Shown piece by piece: positions 16,036 to 23,454 of a stretch of DNA of 41,497 bases. The DNA comes from a virus. The DNA lies in the IMG/VR virus record IMGVR_UViG_3300015265_000208, positions 1 to 41,497 of that record, one strand, 5' to 3'. The notes below the pieces were generated by a model. The model was not told the DNA's origin and searched no databases. It was given only the letters and a program-made list of their open reading frames with translations. How positions within the stretch are numbered: position 1 is the first letter of the stretch; the number at the start of each line of letters is the position of its first letter. A program made the translations under genes and the position numbers.

Positions 16036-18318
16036 TCAGCCGCCCGCGTTCTTCGCCAGGCCGCGGAAGTCGAGCGGCGCCACGCCGGCGTCGATGCGGA
16101 CCTTGAACTGGGTACCGTCGACGTTCCAGCCGTCCTTCTGATCGAGGAACGGCTGCTGGACGCCGTCCAGGTAGGCGACCTCGATCGTGTCGTACAGATT
16201 GGGATCGGCGGCGCCGAACCACGCCTTGGGACTGAACGCGTCCAGGCGAGCGTCGGCGATCACCTCGAAGCGGTTTTGCTCCACGTTAGGCGTGGTGGAG
16301 TTGTCGCTGCCACCGATGCGGTACTGAGCGGAGCGAACGAGGTTCGCCAGGCCTTCCAGCGCGAGCGGCACGATCAGGTACTTGAGCGGCAAGGCCACCG
16401 GCTTGTCGTCCACCGTCTGCGTGCCCATCGCCACGCGAAGCGCTGCCACCGCGTCGGTCGTGATCGGCGCACCCGGGGTAACCAGGTTGCGGTGGTCTGC
16501 GCTGAAGAGCTGCTTGTTGTCCGCCATACGCGGATTCTTCGTCAGCACGGCAAAGACGAGATCACCGATGGTGCGGCGGGCTGCACGACCCATCTTCTTC
16601 GGCACTTCGGTGAAGGCGCCCAGTTCGTCGTTGATGATGGCCTGCCGCGTGATCGAAAACATTTTGCCGTACGTCGCCAGGACGATGGAATTGCCGGCGC
16701 TGCCGAAGGTGCCTTGCTTGTACTCGCCACCCTCGGGCACCTTTTCGAGCGACGAGAAGAAGCCCAGGCCCGTCCGCTCTGCCGGCTTGAAATCGGTCAG
16801 CGTGCCCGTGCGGGTGAACTGCTCGAACACTTCGGGCGACTCGTCATAGCCGCGCAGCAGCGCCGTCCGCGCGGTACTGGTGAGCAGCGCCGGGAAGTCC
16901 GACGTGCTGGTGAAAGCCGCCCCGACGACCTCGCGCACGTCCATGCCATCGCTGTTGCGACCCGCGCGCTGCAGGGATGCACGCGCCATCTCGCGAAGGT
17001 TCATGCCGCGCATCGGGTTCTGGCCGTCGGCCTTCGCCATGCCGGCACGGGCCAGGATGGCGTTCTCGCCCGCCGCGCGGAACTTGTCCGACTCGTCGGC
17101 AACGAGCTCGACGCGGACCGGCGCTGCAGACGCACCGATATGGTCGAGCAGCTTCGCGCGGGCCTGGTCGATCGTCAGCGAGGGATCGGCGAGGACGTCG
17201 GTCAGCATCGCCTGCACGCCGGGGCGGGCCAAGTGCGGCTCGAAAGCCGCGCGCACGCCGTCATTGCGCTGACGAAGTGCAGCCATTACAGCGTTGGTGG
17301 GATCGGCGGGGGCAGCGGCAGGCGGCGTCGTGCCGCCGCCACCCTCGGAACCATCCGCGCCCAGCGGGGCGCGGAGGGCGGCAAACAACAGGCGGCGTCG
17401 ATTCATGTCAGTGTCTCCGGTATCGGCCGTCAAGGCCGTCGTAAGGGCGCCCACGAGGGCTTGCTGCCCTTCGGCGCTGCCGAGGGCGAGGTTGAAATTG
17501 GTGAGGTCGGCGCCTGCCGCGGCGCGTACGCGCGGTTTCGCGGCGGCGGGCATCGCCTTGGGCTGACGACGGGCGGCGGCCATAGCCTGACGCTGGATCT
17601 GCGCGGATGCACCGGCAGTGAAGCGGCTCACGCCCTGAGCACGCATCTCACCTTGCGCCTGTGCAGCGTCCCCTTCGTCATCCTCAAGCGGGTCAGCCAC
17701 CACCGCGTCGATGAAGCCTGCGGCCAATGCCTGGTCGCCGGTGTAGAAATGATCCTTGCCGTCCGAGAGCAGCGCCATCATCTCGTCTTTCGGCTTGCCG
17801 CTCTTACGGGCATAGGCACTCGACATCGCATCGGCGTAGATATCGAGGACGTCGGCCATTTCGCGCATATCCTGCGCGTTGCCCTGCGCCAGGCCCCAAG
17901 GGGCGTGGATCATCAGCACCGACTCGGAGGGCATCTGCAACTCGTCGCAGGCCATGGCGATCAGGCTGGCACTGGACATCGCCACGCCGTCGACCGTGCC
18001 GACCTTGCGTGCGGAGTGACGGCGAAGGGCGTTGTAGATCGCCAGGCCGTCGCTGACGCTTCCGCCGTAGCTGTTGATTCGCACATTGAGCTGCGTGACG
18101 CCCGCATCCAGCGCTTGCAGCTGCTGCACGATGCTGAGCGCGGTCACTGACTCGCCCCACCAGCTCTCGCCGATATCCCCGTAGATAAGCAGCTCATACT
18201 CGTTGGCAGCGGCGGCGACGGGGCGAAGCACCATCACGGGACGAATAGGCGTCGGCGCGGGTGCAACGCCATCGGCCATCGCGAGCGCAACGAACAGACG
18301 TTTACGCGGAAGGTTCAT
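16036..18318 (-). CDS. ClpP-like prohead protease / major capsid fusion protein
   Basis: 760 residues. Residues about 30-220 are a ClpP/S49-type serine protease: INSYGGSVSDGLAIYNAL, then DGVAMSSASLIAMACDE with the likely nucleophile Ser, and VLMIHAPWG with the catalytic His. A linker of about 120 helical residues follows (scaffold-like). The last 330 or so are the major capsid protein (GLGFFSSLEKVPEGGEYKQG; ITRQAIINDELGAFTEVPKK; FSADHRNLVTPGAP). The protease should mature the prohead and free the capsid subunit. Three in-frame ATGs lie at the start; 18,318 has the best distance to GGAG. An internal ATG at 17,406 with its own GGAG may give scaffold-capsid without protease. Confidence 0.9.
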   Translation of the reverse strand: MNLPRKRLFVALAMADGVAPAPTPIRPVMVLRPVAAAANEYELLIYGDIGESWWGESVTALSIVQQLQALDAGVTQLNVRINSYGGSVSDGLAIYNALRRHSARKVGTVDGVAMSSASLIAMACDELQMPSESVLMIHAPWGLAQGNAQDMREMADVLDIYADAMSSAYARKSGKPKDEMMALLSDGKDHFYTGDQALAAGFIDAVVADPLEDDEGDAAQAQGEMRAQGVSRFTAGASAQIQRQAMAAARRQPKAMPAAAKPRVRAAAGADLTNFNLALGSAEGQQALVGALTTALTADTGDTDMNRRRLLFAALRAPLGADGSEGGGGTTPPAAAPADPTNAVMAALRQRNDGVRAAFEPHLARPGVQAMLTDVLADPSLTIDQARAKLLDHIGASAAPVRVELVADESDKFRAAGENAILARAGMAKADGQNPMRGMNLREMARASLQRAGRNSDGMDVREVVGAAFTSTSDFPALLTSTARTALLRGYDESPEVFEQFTRTGTLTDFKPAERTGLGFFSSLEKVPEGGEYKQGTFGSAGNSIVLATYGKMFSITRQAIINDELGAFTEVPKKMGRAARRTIGDLVFAVLTKNPRMADNKQLFSADHRNLVTPGAPITTDAVAALRVAMGTQTVDDKPVALPLKYLIVPLALEGLANLVRSAQYRIGGSDNSTTPNVEQNRFEVIADARLDAFSPKAWFGAADPNLYDTIEVAYLDGVQQPFLDQKDGWNVDGTQFKVRIDAGVAPLDFRGLAKNAGG
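17404..17418 (-). promoter_or_regulatory. Internal ribosome site within the protease-capsid fusion
   Basis: On the minus strand GGAG (17,415-17,418) stands 8 nt before an in-frame ATG (17,404-17,406) that begins MNRRRLLFAALRAPLG. The 456-residue product would contain the linker and capsid but no protease. Lambda makes its scaffold from an internal start in the protease gene in the same way, so a second product in excess over the protease is plausible. Confidence 0.5.
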
Positions 18319-19804
18319 CATCATTCTCCGGGGGTACTGGGGCGGCGGCCGTGAGCAGGCCGGCATCGCGCTTGTCCTGCTGCCACTTGGCCTGGGCACG
18401 CAGCACGTCAGATGGGTTGCGTCCCTGCCTACGAAGGATCTCGGGACCCGACACGTAGCAGCGGTCTTCAGCCTCGGCGTAAGCGTTCACTTCTTTGAGC
18501 GGGTCGATCCAGGGCATGGACGGCGGCACGTAGACCGCGTGCTTGAAGCCCTCGCGCGTCATACCCTTGGGCAGGCGCACCAAGCCGGCCAGCAGCACCA
18601 TGTCGCACCAGCGGCCGTAAACCTCGGCGGTGTGCTGGTCGATGAAGGCCTTGCTCAGCACCGAGTACGCGCCCCACTGCTCGACGAGCTCTTGTCGCTG
18701 CGCGCTGTAGGTACCGTTGTAGTTTTTGCTCGCCGAACTCGCACTGACGCCCGCGCCGGCGGAGACGGCGCGCAACTGCCCGTCACGCCAGGCGGCGGCG
18801 TTGGGGTTAGGGCGTTTGCTGTCGATCATGCCGATGTCCTCGCCGGGGGCGAGGTCGTCGAAAATCATCCCGGCTTCGAAATACAGCTCGCGCTTCGGAG
18901 CATTTGCGTCTGCCGGCGAGTCTGGGAACGACGCTGGATCACCTTTCTTGATGAACGCAGCCATGGACGCAGCGATCCGGGCGGCGATGCGCTCGCTCTC
19001 TTCGTAGTCTTTCAGGTCGTCCAACCGGCCGAGCACGCTGGCGAACATGCTCACACCGCGGCGTTGGCCAATGCGATCGATCAGCTTGATGTGACCGATC
19101 TGCGCGGTATCCACCCACTTGAGTTCAGGCATCGGTGCGTACGGCTCGCCTGGATGCGACTTGTACATGCCGTATCGTGTCGGGCGGCCCCAGGCGTTGC
19201 ACTGGACACCCTGCAGCACGTTCTTCGTCGGGTCGTTGTAATCGACCGGGCACATGTCCGACTCGAGCAGTTCAAGCGAGAACGGCACCGCCGTGCCGTG
19301 GGTCAACGTCGGAACGTTTCCCTCGACGTACTGCCAGAAGCTGTCGCCGTCGCGGAACCAGCTACGCGCCAAGAGATGCTCGCTTCGCGCGCGGTTGAGT
19401 TCCCCTGTGACCTCGGGAAGCGCGCTCCATTTTTCCCACAGCTCGCTGAGCTGCACGGCGAGGTCGTTGTTGATATTTCCAGCGGCATCCCGCGGCTGCG
19501 GCTCGACGCCAATACCGTCAGGTCCGACGACGTTCCGGACAAGGATGTCCAGGATGCCGCGGCTGATATCGTGGTTGCGGTCGAGGTGGCGAGCCATGTC
19601 GCGCAGCGCCATCTGGCTACCGGCGACCACGGCGTTGCCGTTACCACGATCGCGTGCGCGCTTGCGCATACGGCCAGGTTCGACCGCCTCATACGCCGAC
19701 CCATATGCCTTCGCGCGGTACCGGGACTGGGCACGCGCCGCCGCCCAGCCGGGAGCCACGGCAAGAATCACACGATCGAAGGCGGACATCGAGCGACGGG
19801 CCAT
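18302..19804 (-). CDS. Portal protein, lambda gpB family
   Basis: 500 residues. Recognisable parts of the lambda-type portal are SRGILDILVRNVVGPDGIGV near residue 90, WFRDGDSFWQYVEG, HIKLIDRIGQRRGVSMFASV and PGEDIGMIDSKRPNPNAAAW, and the end IDPLKEVNAYAEAEDRCYVS. It forms the dodecameric ring at one capsid vertex through which DNA enters and leaves. Start at 19,804 is fixed by TGATG overlap with the gpW-like gene; it also overlaps the protease-capsid gene. Confidence 0.93.
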   Translation of the reverse strand: MARRSMSAFDRVILAVAPGWAAARAQSRYRAKAYGSAYEAVEPGRMRKRARDRGNGNAVVAGSQMALRDMARHLDRNHDISRGILDILVRNVVGPDGIGVEPQPRDAAGNINNDLAVQLSELWEKWSALPEVTGELNRARSEHLLARSWFRDGDSFWQYVEGNVPTLTHGTAVPFSLELLESDMCPVDYNDPTKNVLQGVQCNAWGRPTRYGMYKSHPGEPYAPMPELKWVDTAQIGHIKLIDRIGQRRGVSMFASVLGRLDDLKDYEESERIAARIAASMAAFIKKGDPASFPDSPADANAPKRELYFEAGMIFDDLAPGEDIGMIDSKRPNPNAAAWRDGQLRAVSAGAGVSASSASKNYNGTYSAQRQELVEQWGAYSVLSKAFIDQHTAEVYGRWCDMVLLAGLVRLPKGMTREGFKHAVYVPPSMPWIDPLKEVNAYAEAEDRCYVSGPEILRRQGRNPSDVLRAQAKWQQDKRDAGLLTAAAPVPPENDDEPSA

Positions 19805-20046
19805 CAGTTGCGGCCCCACTTGCGCTCACGGCCGTCACCGCCACAGCTGCCCGAGAAGGTGGCCACGGCCCCGCGTCGGCCGCCGCGCTCTGCGGCAACG
19901 CGACGCTCCCACTGCGCACGCCCCTTTTGGACCGTTCCAAGGTCGGCGAGAGTGAGTCGCCGACCACCGAAGTCGATGCTCTGCCCATTGAGAATGGACA
20001 GTTCGGCTTCGACGTATCGATCAAGCATCTCGGAGGCGTGTGACAT
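19804..20046 (-). CDS. gpW-like head-tail joining protein
   Basis: 80 residues with the short helix-hairpin-helix pattern of this family: MLDRYVEAELSILNGQSIDF, GGRRLTLADLGTVQKGRAQW. Such proteins, encoded just before the portal, stabilise packaged DNA and prepare the head for tail attachment. The C-terminal 25 residues are basic and Gly-rich. The ATG at 20,046 stands 24 nt after a 25-bp palindrome; only a weak GGGGG lies in between, so translation or transcription of this gene may depend on that element. Confidence 0.75.
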   Translation of the reverse strand: MSHASEMLDRYVEAELSILNGQSIDFGGRRLTLADLGTVQKGRAQWERRVAAERGGRRGAVATFSGSCGGDGRERKWGRN

Positions 20047-20070
20047 GCCCCCATCGTCGGCAAACGGCAG

Positions 20071-20095
20071 TGCAAAGTTTCCCGGAAACCTTGCA
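20071..20095. promoter_or_regulatory. 25-bp near-palindrome, copy 1, before gpW-like gene
   Basis: Read on the minus strand the arms are TGCAAGGTTTCC and GGAAACTTTGCA around one central G (11 of 12 arm positions complementary). Copy 2 is at 2,533-2,557, with the same orientation and the same 24-nt distance to the next ATG; CT(A/G)C directly after the element is also shared. It follows the gene for a Mor-like DNA-binding protein by 11 nt, which makes that protein a candidate ligand. Confidence 0.8.
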
Positions 20096-20106
20096 CCCCG
20101 CTACCG

Positions 20107-20412
20107 TCAGCGCTGCTGAGCCATCAGCCAGAAGTAAGTGCGGCGGCTTATGCCGAAGCGGGAGCAGATCCGCTTTACCCCCTCGCGGCGGCGCGTCGCG
20201 TCTACGATGTCAGCGATCGGGTACGTGCGCCCTGGGCGCGGGATGTACATTTCATCGCCTCCGTACTGCTGCTGCAGGTAAGCCACAATCGGCCGCACAT
20301 TGGCGATGGCTTCTTCGATGGTCATACCCCGGGCTTGCATCAGCGCCAGAGCCATCTCGTCCACGAGCGTCTTCGCCGGTTCGAAACTCGCCTGCTCGGT
20401 TACCGTATTCAT
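20107..20412 (-). CDS. Mor/C-like transcription activator
   Basis: 101 residues. The second half matches the Mu Mor/C pattern: VAYLQQQYGGDEMYIPRPGR corresponds to the conserved GG-x-x-[I/M]YIP segment, and RICSRFGISRRTYFWLMAQQ is the helix-turn-helix. Mor and C activate middle and late promoters of Mu as dimers on inverted repeats. Here the gene lies between large terminase (overlap of 4 nt) and the gpW-like gene, right before a 25-bp palindrome that recurs before the endolysin gene. A role in late gene control is inferred from this. It could instead be a packaging-associated DNA-binding protein. Confidence 0.65.
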   Translation of the reverse strand: MNTVTEQASFEPAKTLVDEMALALMQARGMTIEEAIANVRPIVAYLQQQYGGDEMYIPRPGRTYPIADIVDATRRREGVKRICSRFGISRRTYFWLMAQQR

Positions 20413-22445
20413 GTTCGCCTCGCGAATTGGCTTCCGCCACGCCGCGGCGCCGCAGGCGTCTGCGCGCGACGCATCACAGCCGGCGCAGGAGCGTCAGGAG
20501 CCTCAGCACCCTCCGATCGCTCTGCAGCATCTTTCTGCACCGTCGGCGTCGGTGCGGGCGCGGGCGATGCCATGGGCTCGATGGCAGGCGGCACCGACCA
20601 CAGATCCGGCGTGCCGGGCTCCAGCTTTGCCTCGAGCACCGACCAGTCAGCGTCGCGCATGACGTGCAGCCGCACCTTGGGGCTGAGCGCCGCAGCATAG
20701 GCGTAGACGAGCGTATCAAGCACTTCGTTGCGCTTGCCCTTTGCCAGCACCCACCGCTTTGCGACCAGGTCGAGGCGCTCGGCGGTGAGCATCTGGTAGA
20801 ACTCGGGATCGTGGTCGGCCGGAAAATGGAACCGCCGCCTTTCTTCATCTGCCAGTTCGCCATCGTTGATCAACCGCTGCATGAGGGTCGTCTTGATGGT
20901 GTGCTGGCCGACGTTCCATCGCGCGATACCGCGACGATCGGCGCCGCCCTTGCGGTTGGCATCCTCTTTCTTCGGCCGCGCCATGGCGGGCGCATCCGGC
21001 GTGTTCATACCCTTGATCGCCATGATGTTCCGGGCTTGGCGTGGACGCACCCAGCGGTAAACGTCATTCGTCCAGTTGCCGCTGTCGATGCACACCGCCG
21101 CAGGGCGGAGTGGGGTTCCGAACGCGTTGACGAACGTGGCCTTGTCCAGAAACTCATCGACTACCGCCCAGTCCTCATTGCGCGTGGGATCGCCCGGAAG
21201 CTCGACATAATCGATCGCCCAACACTGCTCGTTGCGCCCCCAACCCCAGACGCCAATGGCGAAGCGGTTGGCCTGCACATCGATGCCGACGGTGATCAGC
21301 ATGCAGCCCGCCGGAATGGTGCGACGTTGCCACTTGCCGGCGCGGTCCTTCACGTCTTTGGCTTCGACTTTCTGAGCGACGCCTTCGTAGCTGCGCCCGA
21401 GAATGGTGTTCGTGAACACCACTTCCTTCTCGATGTCGCCCTGCGCCTCGGTGCGCATGGCGGCGATCTCCTTCCAGGTGTATCCGAGACCCACCGGCGA
21501 ATACCCTGCCCAGATGGCGTAGCTCTTTGCGAGCCGTTCGGGGTACCGGTGAACCCACCATGCGCCCGGCTCTTCCTCGGATACCGCCTCGACCAACATC
21601 GCCGTCTTGTGCTCTTCGCCGTAGAGGTCGCCGCAGGCAGGGCAGACGAAGAGGCCATCATCCGTCAGGTTGTCGATATCGAGGGCATGACGGGTACCGC
21701 AGTACGGGCACGGCACGCGGTACTCGGCCTGACTGCCACGCTCGTACTCATCGTCGATCGCGCTAGAGTCTTTCACGCTGGGCGAGCTGACCTTGAATAT
21801 CTTCTTGCGGCGCGTGTAGGACGACGTGCGGCGCTCGGCCTGAACCTGAGCGCTACCCTGCTTGTCGAGGTCGCGCGGGTATTTGTCGAGCTCGTCCAGC
21901 ACCAGGTAGCGCACTGGCATCGAGGCCAGCGAACTCGCGCTGTTCGCGCCGCTCAGCACCAGAAGACCACCGGGAAATTTCTTGGTGAGCGCGGTGTTGC
22001 CGCTGTCCCGAGATCGCGATGGGCCAAACCGCCGTTGCAGGCAGGGCATAAGCTCGATCATCGGCTTCAGGCGCTGCTCGCTGAAGCGCCGCGCGACATC
22101 GACCGTGGGAAGCACGTACATCATCGGGCCGGGCACGTGGTCGGCGACATACCCGATCAGGTTGATCCCGACCTCGGTACCGCCGACCTGCGTCGACTTC
22201 AGCAGCGTGACCTCGGTTACCGGCGAGTCAACCGACAGATCCTCCATGATCGCCCGGAGGAACGGCGTACGTGAGGTCCGCCAGTCGCCTGCCTCGGCCG
22301 CCGACTCCGTGGGCAGCTGCCGGTAGGTGTCCGACCACTGCGTCAGCGTCAACGAGTCGGGCGCGGTCCACCCTGACTGCCACGCCTCCAGCACCACCTC
22401 GGCGCCGGAGGCCAGCTCGATGTCGCCATGCCAGTCCAGACTCAC
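20409..22445 (-). CDS. Terminase large subunit, lambda gpA family
   Basis: 678 residues. The ATPase has a Walker A-like segment (VTLLKSTQVGGTEVGINLIG, about residues 78-97) and Walker B LVLDELDKYP. A four-Cys zinc ribbon follows (CPYCGTRH ... CPACGDLYG). The nuclease half has IDVQANRFAIGVWGWG and AVCIDSGNWTNDVYRW with the acidic residues expected to hold metal. It cuts concatemers and drives DNA into the prohead; the gpA family is usually linked to cos-type ends. The start is GTG at 22,445 by GTGA overlap with the small subunit gene. The C-terminus is Ala/Pro-rich. Confidence 0.95.
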   Translation of the reverse strand: MSLDWHGDIELASGAEVVLEAWQSGWTAPDSLTLTQWSDTYRQLPTESAAEAGDWRTSRTPFLRAIMEDLSVDSPVTEVTLLKSTQVGGTEVGINLIGYVADHVPGPMMYVLPTVDVARRFSEQRLKPMIELMPCLQRRFGPSRSRDSGNTALTKKFPGGLLVLSGANSASSLASMPVRYLVLDELDKYPRDLDKQGSAQVQAERRTSSYTRRKKIFKVSSPSVKDSSAIDDEYERGSQAEYRVPCPYCGTRHALDIDNLTDDGLFVCPACGDLYGEEHKTAMLVEAVSEEEPGAWWVHRYPERLAKSYAIWAGYSPVGLGYTWKEIAAMRTEAQGDIEKEVVFTNTILGRSYEGVAQKVEAKDVKDRAGKWQRRTIPAGCMLITVGIDVQANRFAIGVWGWGRNEQCWAIDYVELPGDPTRNEDWAVVDEFLDKATFVNAFGTPLRPAAVCIDSGNWTNDVYRWVRPRQARNIMAIKGMNTPDAPAMARPKKEDANRKGGADRRGIARWNVGQHTIKTTLMQRLINDGELADEERRRFHFPADHDPEFYQMLTAERLDLVAKRWVLAKGKRNEVLDTLVYAYAAALSPKVRLHVMRDADWSVLEAKLEPGTPDLWSVPPAIEPMASPAPAPTPTVQKDAAERSEGAEAPDAPAPAVMRRAQTPAAPRRGGSQFARRT

Positions 22446-23017
22446 GCGGCCTCCGCAACGGCGCCGTCGTCATCCAGCGGCGCCTTCGCGAGCTTCTTGA
22501 TGACCGCCTGCAATTCGCTGTCGACGATCCGCTCGCACTCGCGCGCGTCGGTGGTCGTCGCCAGTTGGCCCGCTATGCGAGGAGCAACGTTGCGCAACGC
22601 TTCCATCGCACTCCGCGCAAGCCCAAAGATCGCGCGCTCCACGGCATCCCTGCGGATCAGTTCGCCCGCCGTCTCAGCCTGCTCCAATTCGGCCGTGCGC
22701 GCCTTGGCGACCTTCTCCCTTCGCGCCGCCTCGTTGTAACTCATCGGCGCCGCGACAGCGCCTGATAACGCGGCAGCGCCCTCGTCGACGCGCGGAGCGT
22801 CAGCGGGCGGCGCAGCCTGGTTCTTCGCCGCCGTGCGATCGCCACCCCGACCAGGATCGCGCGTGGCATCGATCACCATCTTCGACTGCGCGACCATGAC
22901 CAGCCCGGCGCTGTCTTTCACCAGACGATGTTGGCGGTCAAGCTTGCTGACGTAGGAGTCGCTGACGCCAAGATGCCGGGCAAATTCCGCCTTCGTCATG
23001 AGGTGCTGGTCGTTCAT
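22442..23017 (-). CDS. Terminase small subunit (gpNu1-like)
   Basis: 191 residues. An N-terminal helix-turn-helix (MTKAEFARHLGVSDSYVSKL) should bind the packaging site; a linker rich in Ala and Pro follows, and the C-terminal half (YNEAARREKVAKARTAELEQ; LIRRDAVERAIFGLARSAME) resembles the part of gpNu1-type subunits that contacts the large subunit. ATG at 23,017 has GGAGAGG and overlaps the stop of the gene before it (ATGA). The 9-bp repeats at 23,205-23,448 lie just upstream and could be its binding site. Confidence 0.8.
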   Translation of the reverse strand: MNDQHLMTKAEFARHLGVSDSYVSKLDRQHRLVKDSAGLVMVAQSKMVIDATRDPGRGGDRTAAKNQAAPPADAPRVDEGAAALSGAVAAPMSYNEAARREKVAKARTAELEQAETAGELIRRDAVERAIFGLARSAMEALRNVAPRIAGQLATTTDARECERIVDSELQAVIKKLAKAPLDDDGAVAEAA

Positions 23018-23454
23018 GCCGCCTCTCCGAACCGAAACCGGGTAAGCCGAACCCGACCGAACCAAAGCCAAACCGCTGAATCTAGAGACAAACTGCGCGC
23101 CGGGAACCCGCAATGGCCTGATGTGGGGGAGGACCCGCTCGAACCTGAATGAATTGTTAAGGTATCGTGAGAATTGTTAAGGTTGCCCCACCAGCGACGA
23201 GTCTGGCCCAACCGGCCCAACCACCCGCGACGTAGGTTGGGCCGCTCAAACCGTTGTGCCGCAATCTCTGTCCCAACCGGCCTAACCTGCCTAACCTGTT
23301 TACGCATACATAGGTTGCTGGTGTCGGTGTCTCTCATGTGTACGCACGCGAGAAAGGTTGGGACGGTTGGGACAGCCGTTGGCTCCCAACGCGTAGGAGG
23401 TTGGGCCATAGGTTGGGCATAGGTTGGGCCGGTTGGGCCGGTTGGGCCATTCAT
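23014..23454 (-). CDS. Hypothetical 146-residue protein encoded across the repeat array
   Basis: The frame starts by ATGA overlap with the VapE-type gene and ends by ATGA overlap with the small terminase gene, so it fits the operon exactly. Its sequence mirrors the DNA repeats: GPTGPTGPTYAQPMAQPP, then TAVPTVPTF and QVRQVRPV. No domain is visible, and the C-terminus (SAVWLWFGRVRLTRFRFGEA) is aromatic and basic. It may be a real protein or only a frame kept open for translational coupling across a cis-acting DNA site. I cannot tell which. Confidence 0.45.
   Translation of the reverse strand: MNGPTGPTGPTYAQPMAQPPTRWEPTAVPTVPTFLACVHMRDTDTSNLCMRKQVRQVRPVGTEIAAQRFERPNLRRGWLGRLGQTRRWWGNLNNSHDTLTIHSGSSGSSPTSGHCGFPARSLSLDSAVWLWFGRVRLTRFRFGEAA
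23151..23183. repeat. Direct repeat of 13 bp beside the 9-bp array
   Basis: GAATTGTTAAGGT occurs at 23,151-23,163 and again at 23,171-23,183, 20 bp apart (two helical turns). These are the most AT-rich bases in the area and flank the GC-rich 9-bp repeats, as a melting region or extra protein site would do at an origin or packaging site. Confidence 0.7.
23205..23448. repeat. Array of 9-bp repeats GGTTGGG(C/A)C in two orientations
   Basis: On the plus strand the unit occurs at 23,235, 23,356, 23,365, 23,399, 23,411 (last base A), 23,422, 23,431 and 23,440. In reverse orientation it is at 23,205 and 23,214, with diverged reverse copies at about 23,271, 23,279 and 23,288. Several are in perfect tandem with no spacer. 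The array lies between the replication genes and the small terminase gene. It resembles the iterons of phage P4-type origins; a terminase recognition (cosB-like) site is the other good option. It is not CRISPR: units are too short and there are no uniform spacers. Confidence 0.85.

Noticed and set aside
16276-18150. Long plus-strand open frame of 624 codons opposite the protease-capsid gene
   Set aside because: It is antisense to a clearly recognised gene; the product is rich in His, Arg and Gly as expected for a GC-rich shadow frame.
18203-20119. Plus-strand open frame of 638 codons opposite portal and gpW-like genes
   Set aside because: Shadow of two recognised genes; composition is typical of GC-rich antisense.
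20040-22274. Plus-strand open frame of 744 codons opposite the large terminase gene
   Set aside because: Complement of a confident terminase gene; no domain or plausible start.
23205-23448. CRISPR array
   Set aside because: Units are 9 bp, often directly tandem, in two orientations and without regular spacers; no cas genes are near.
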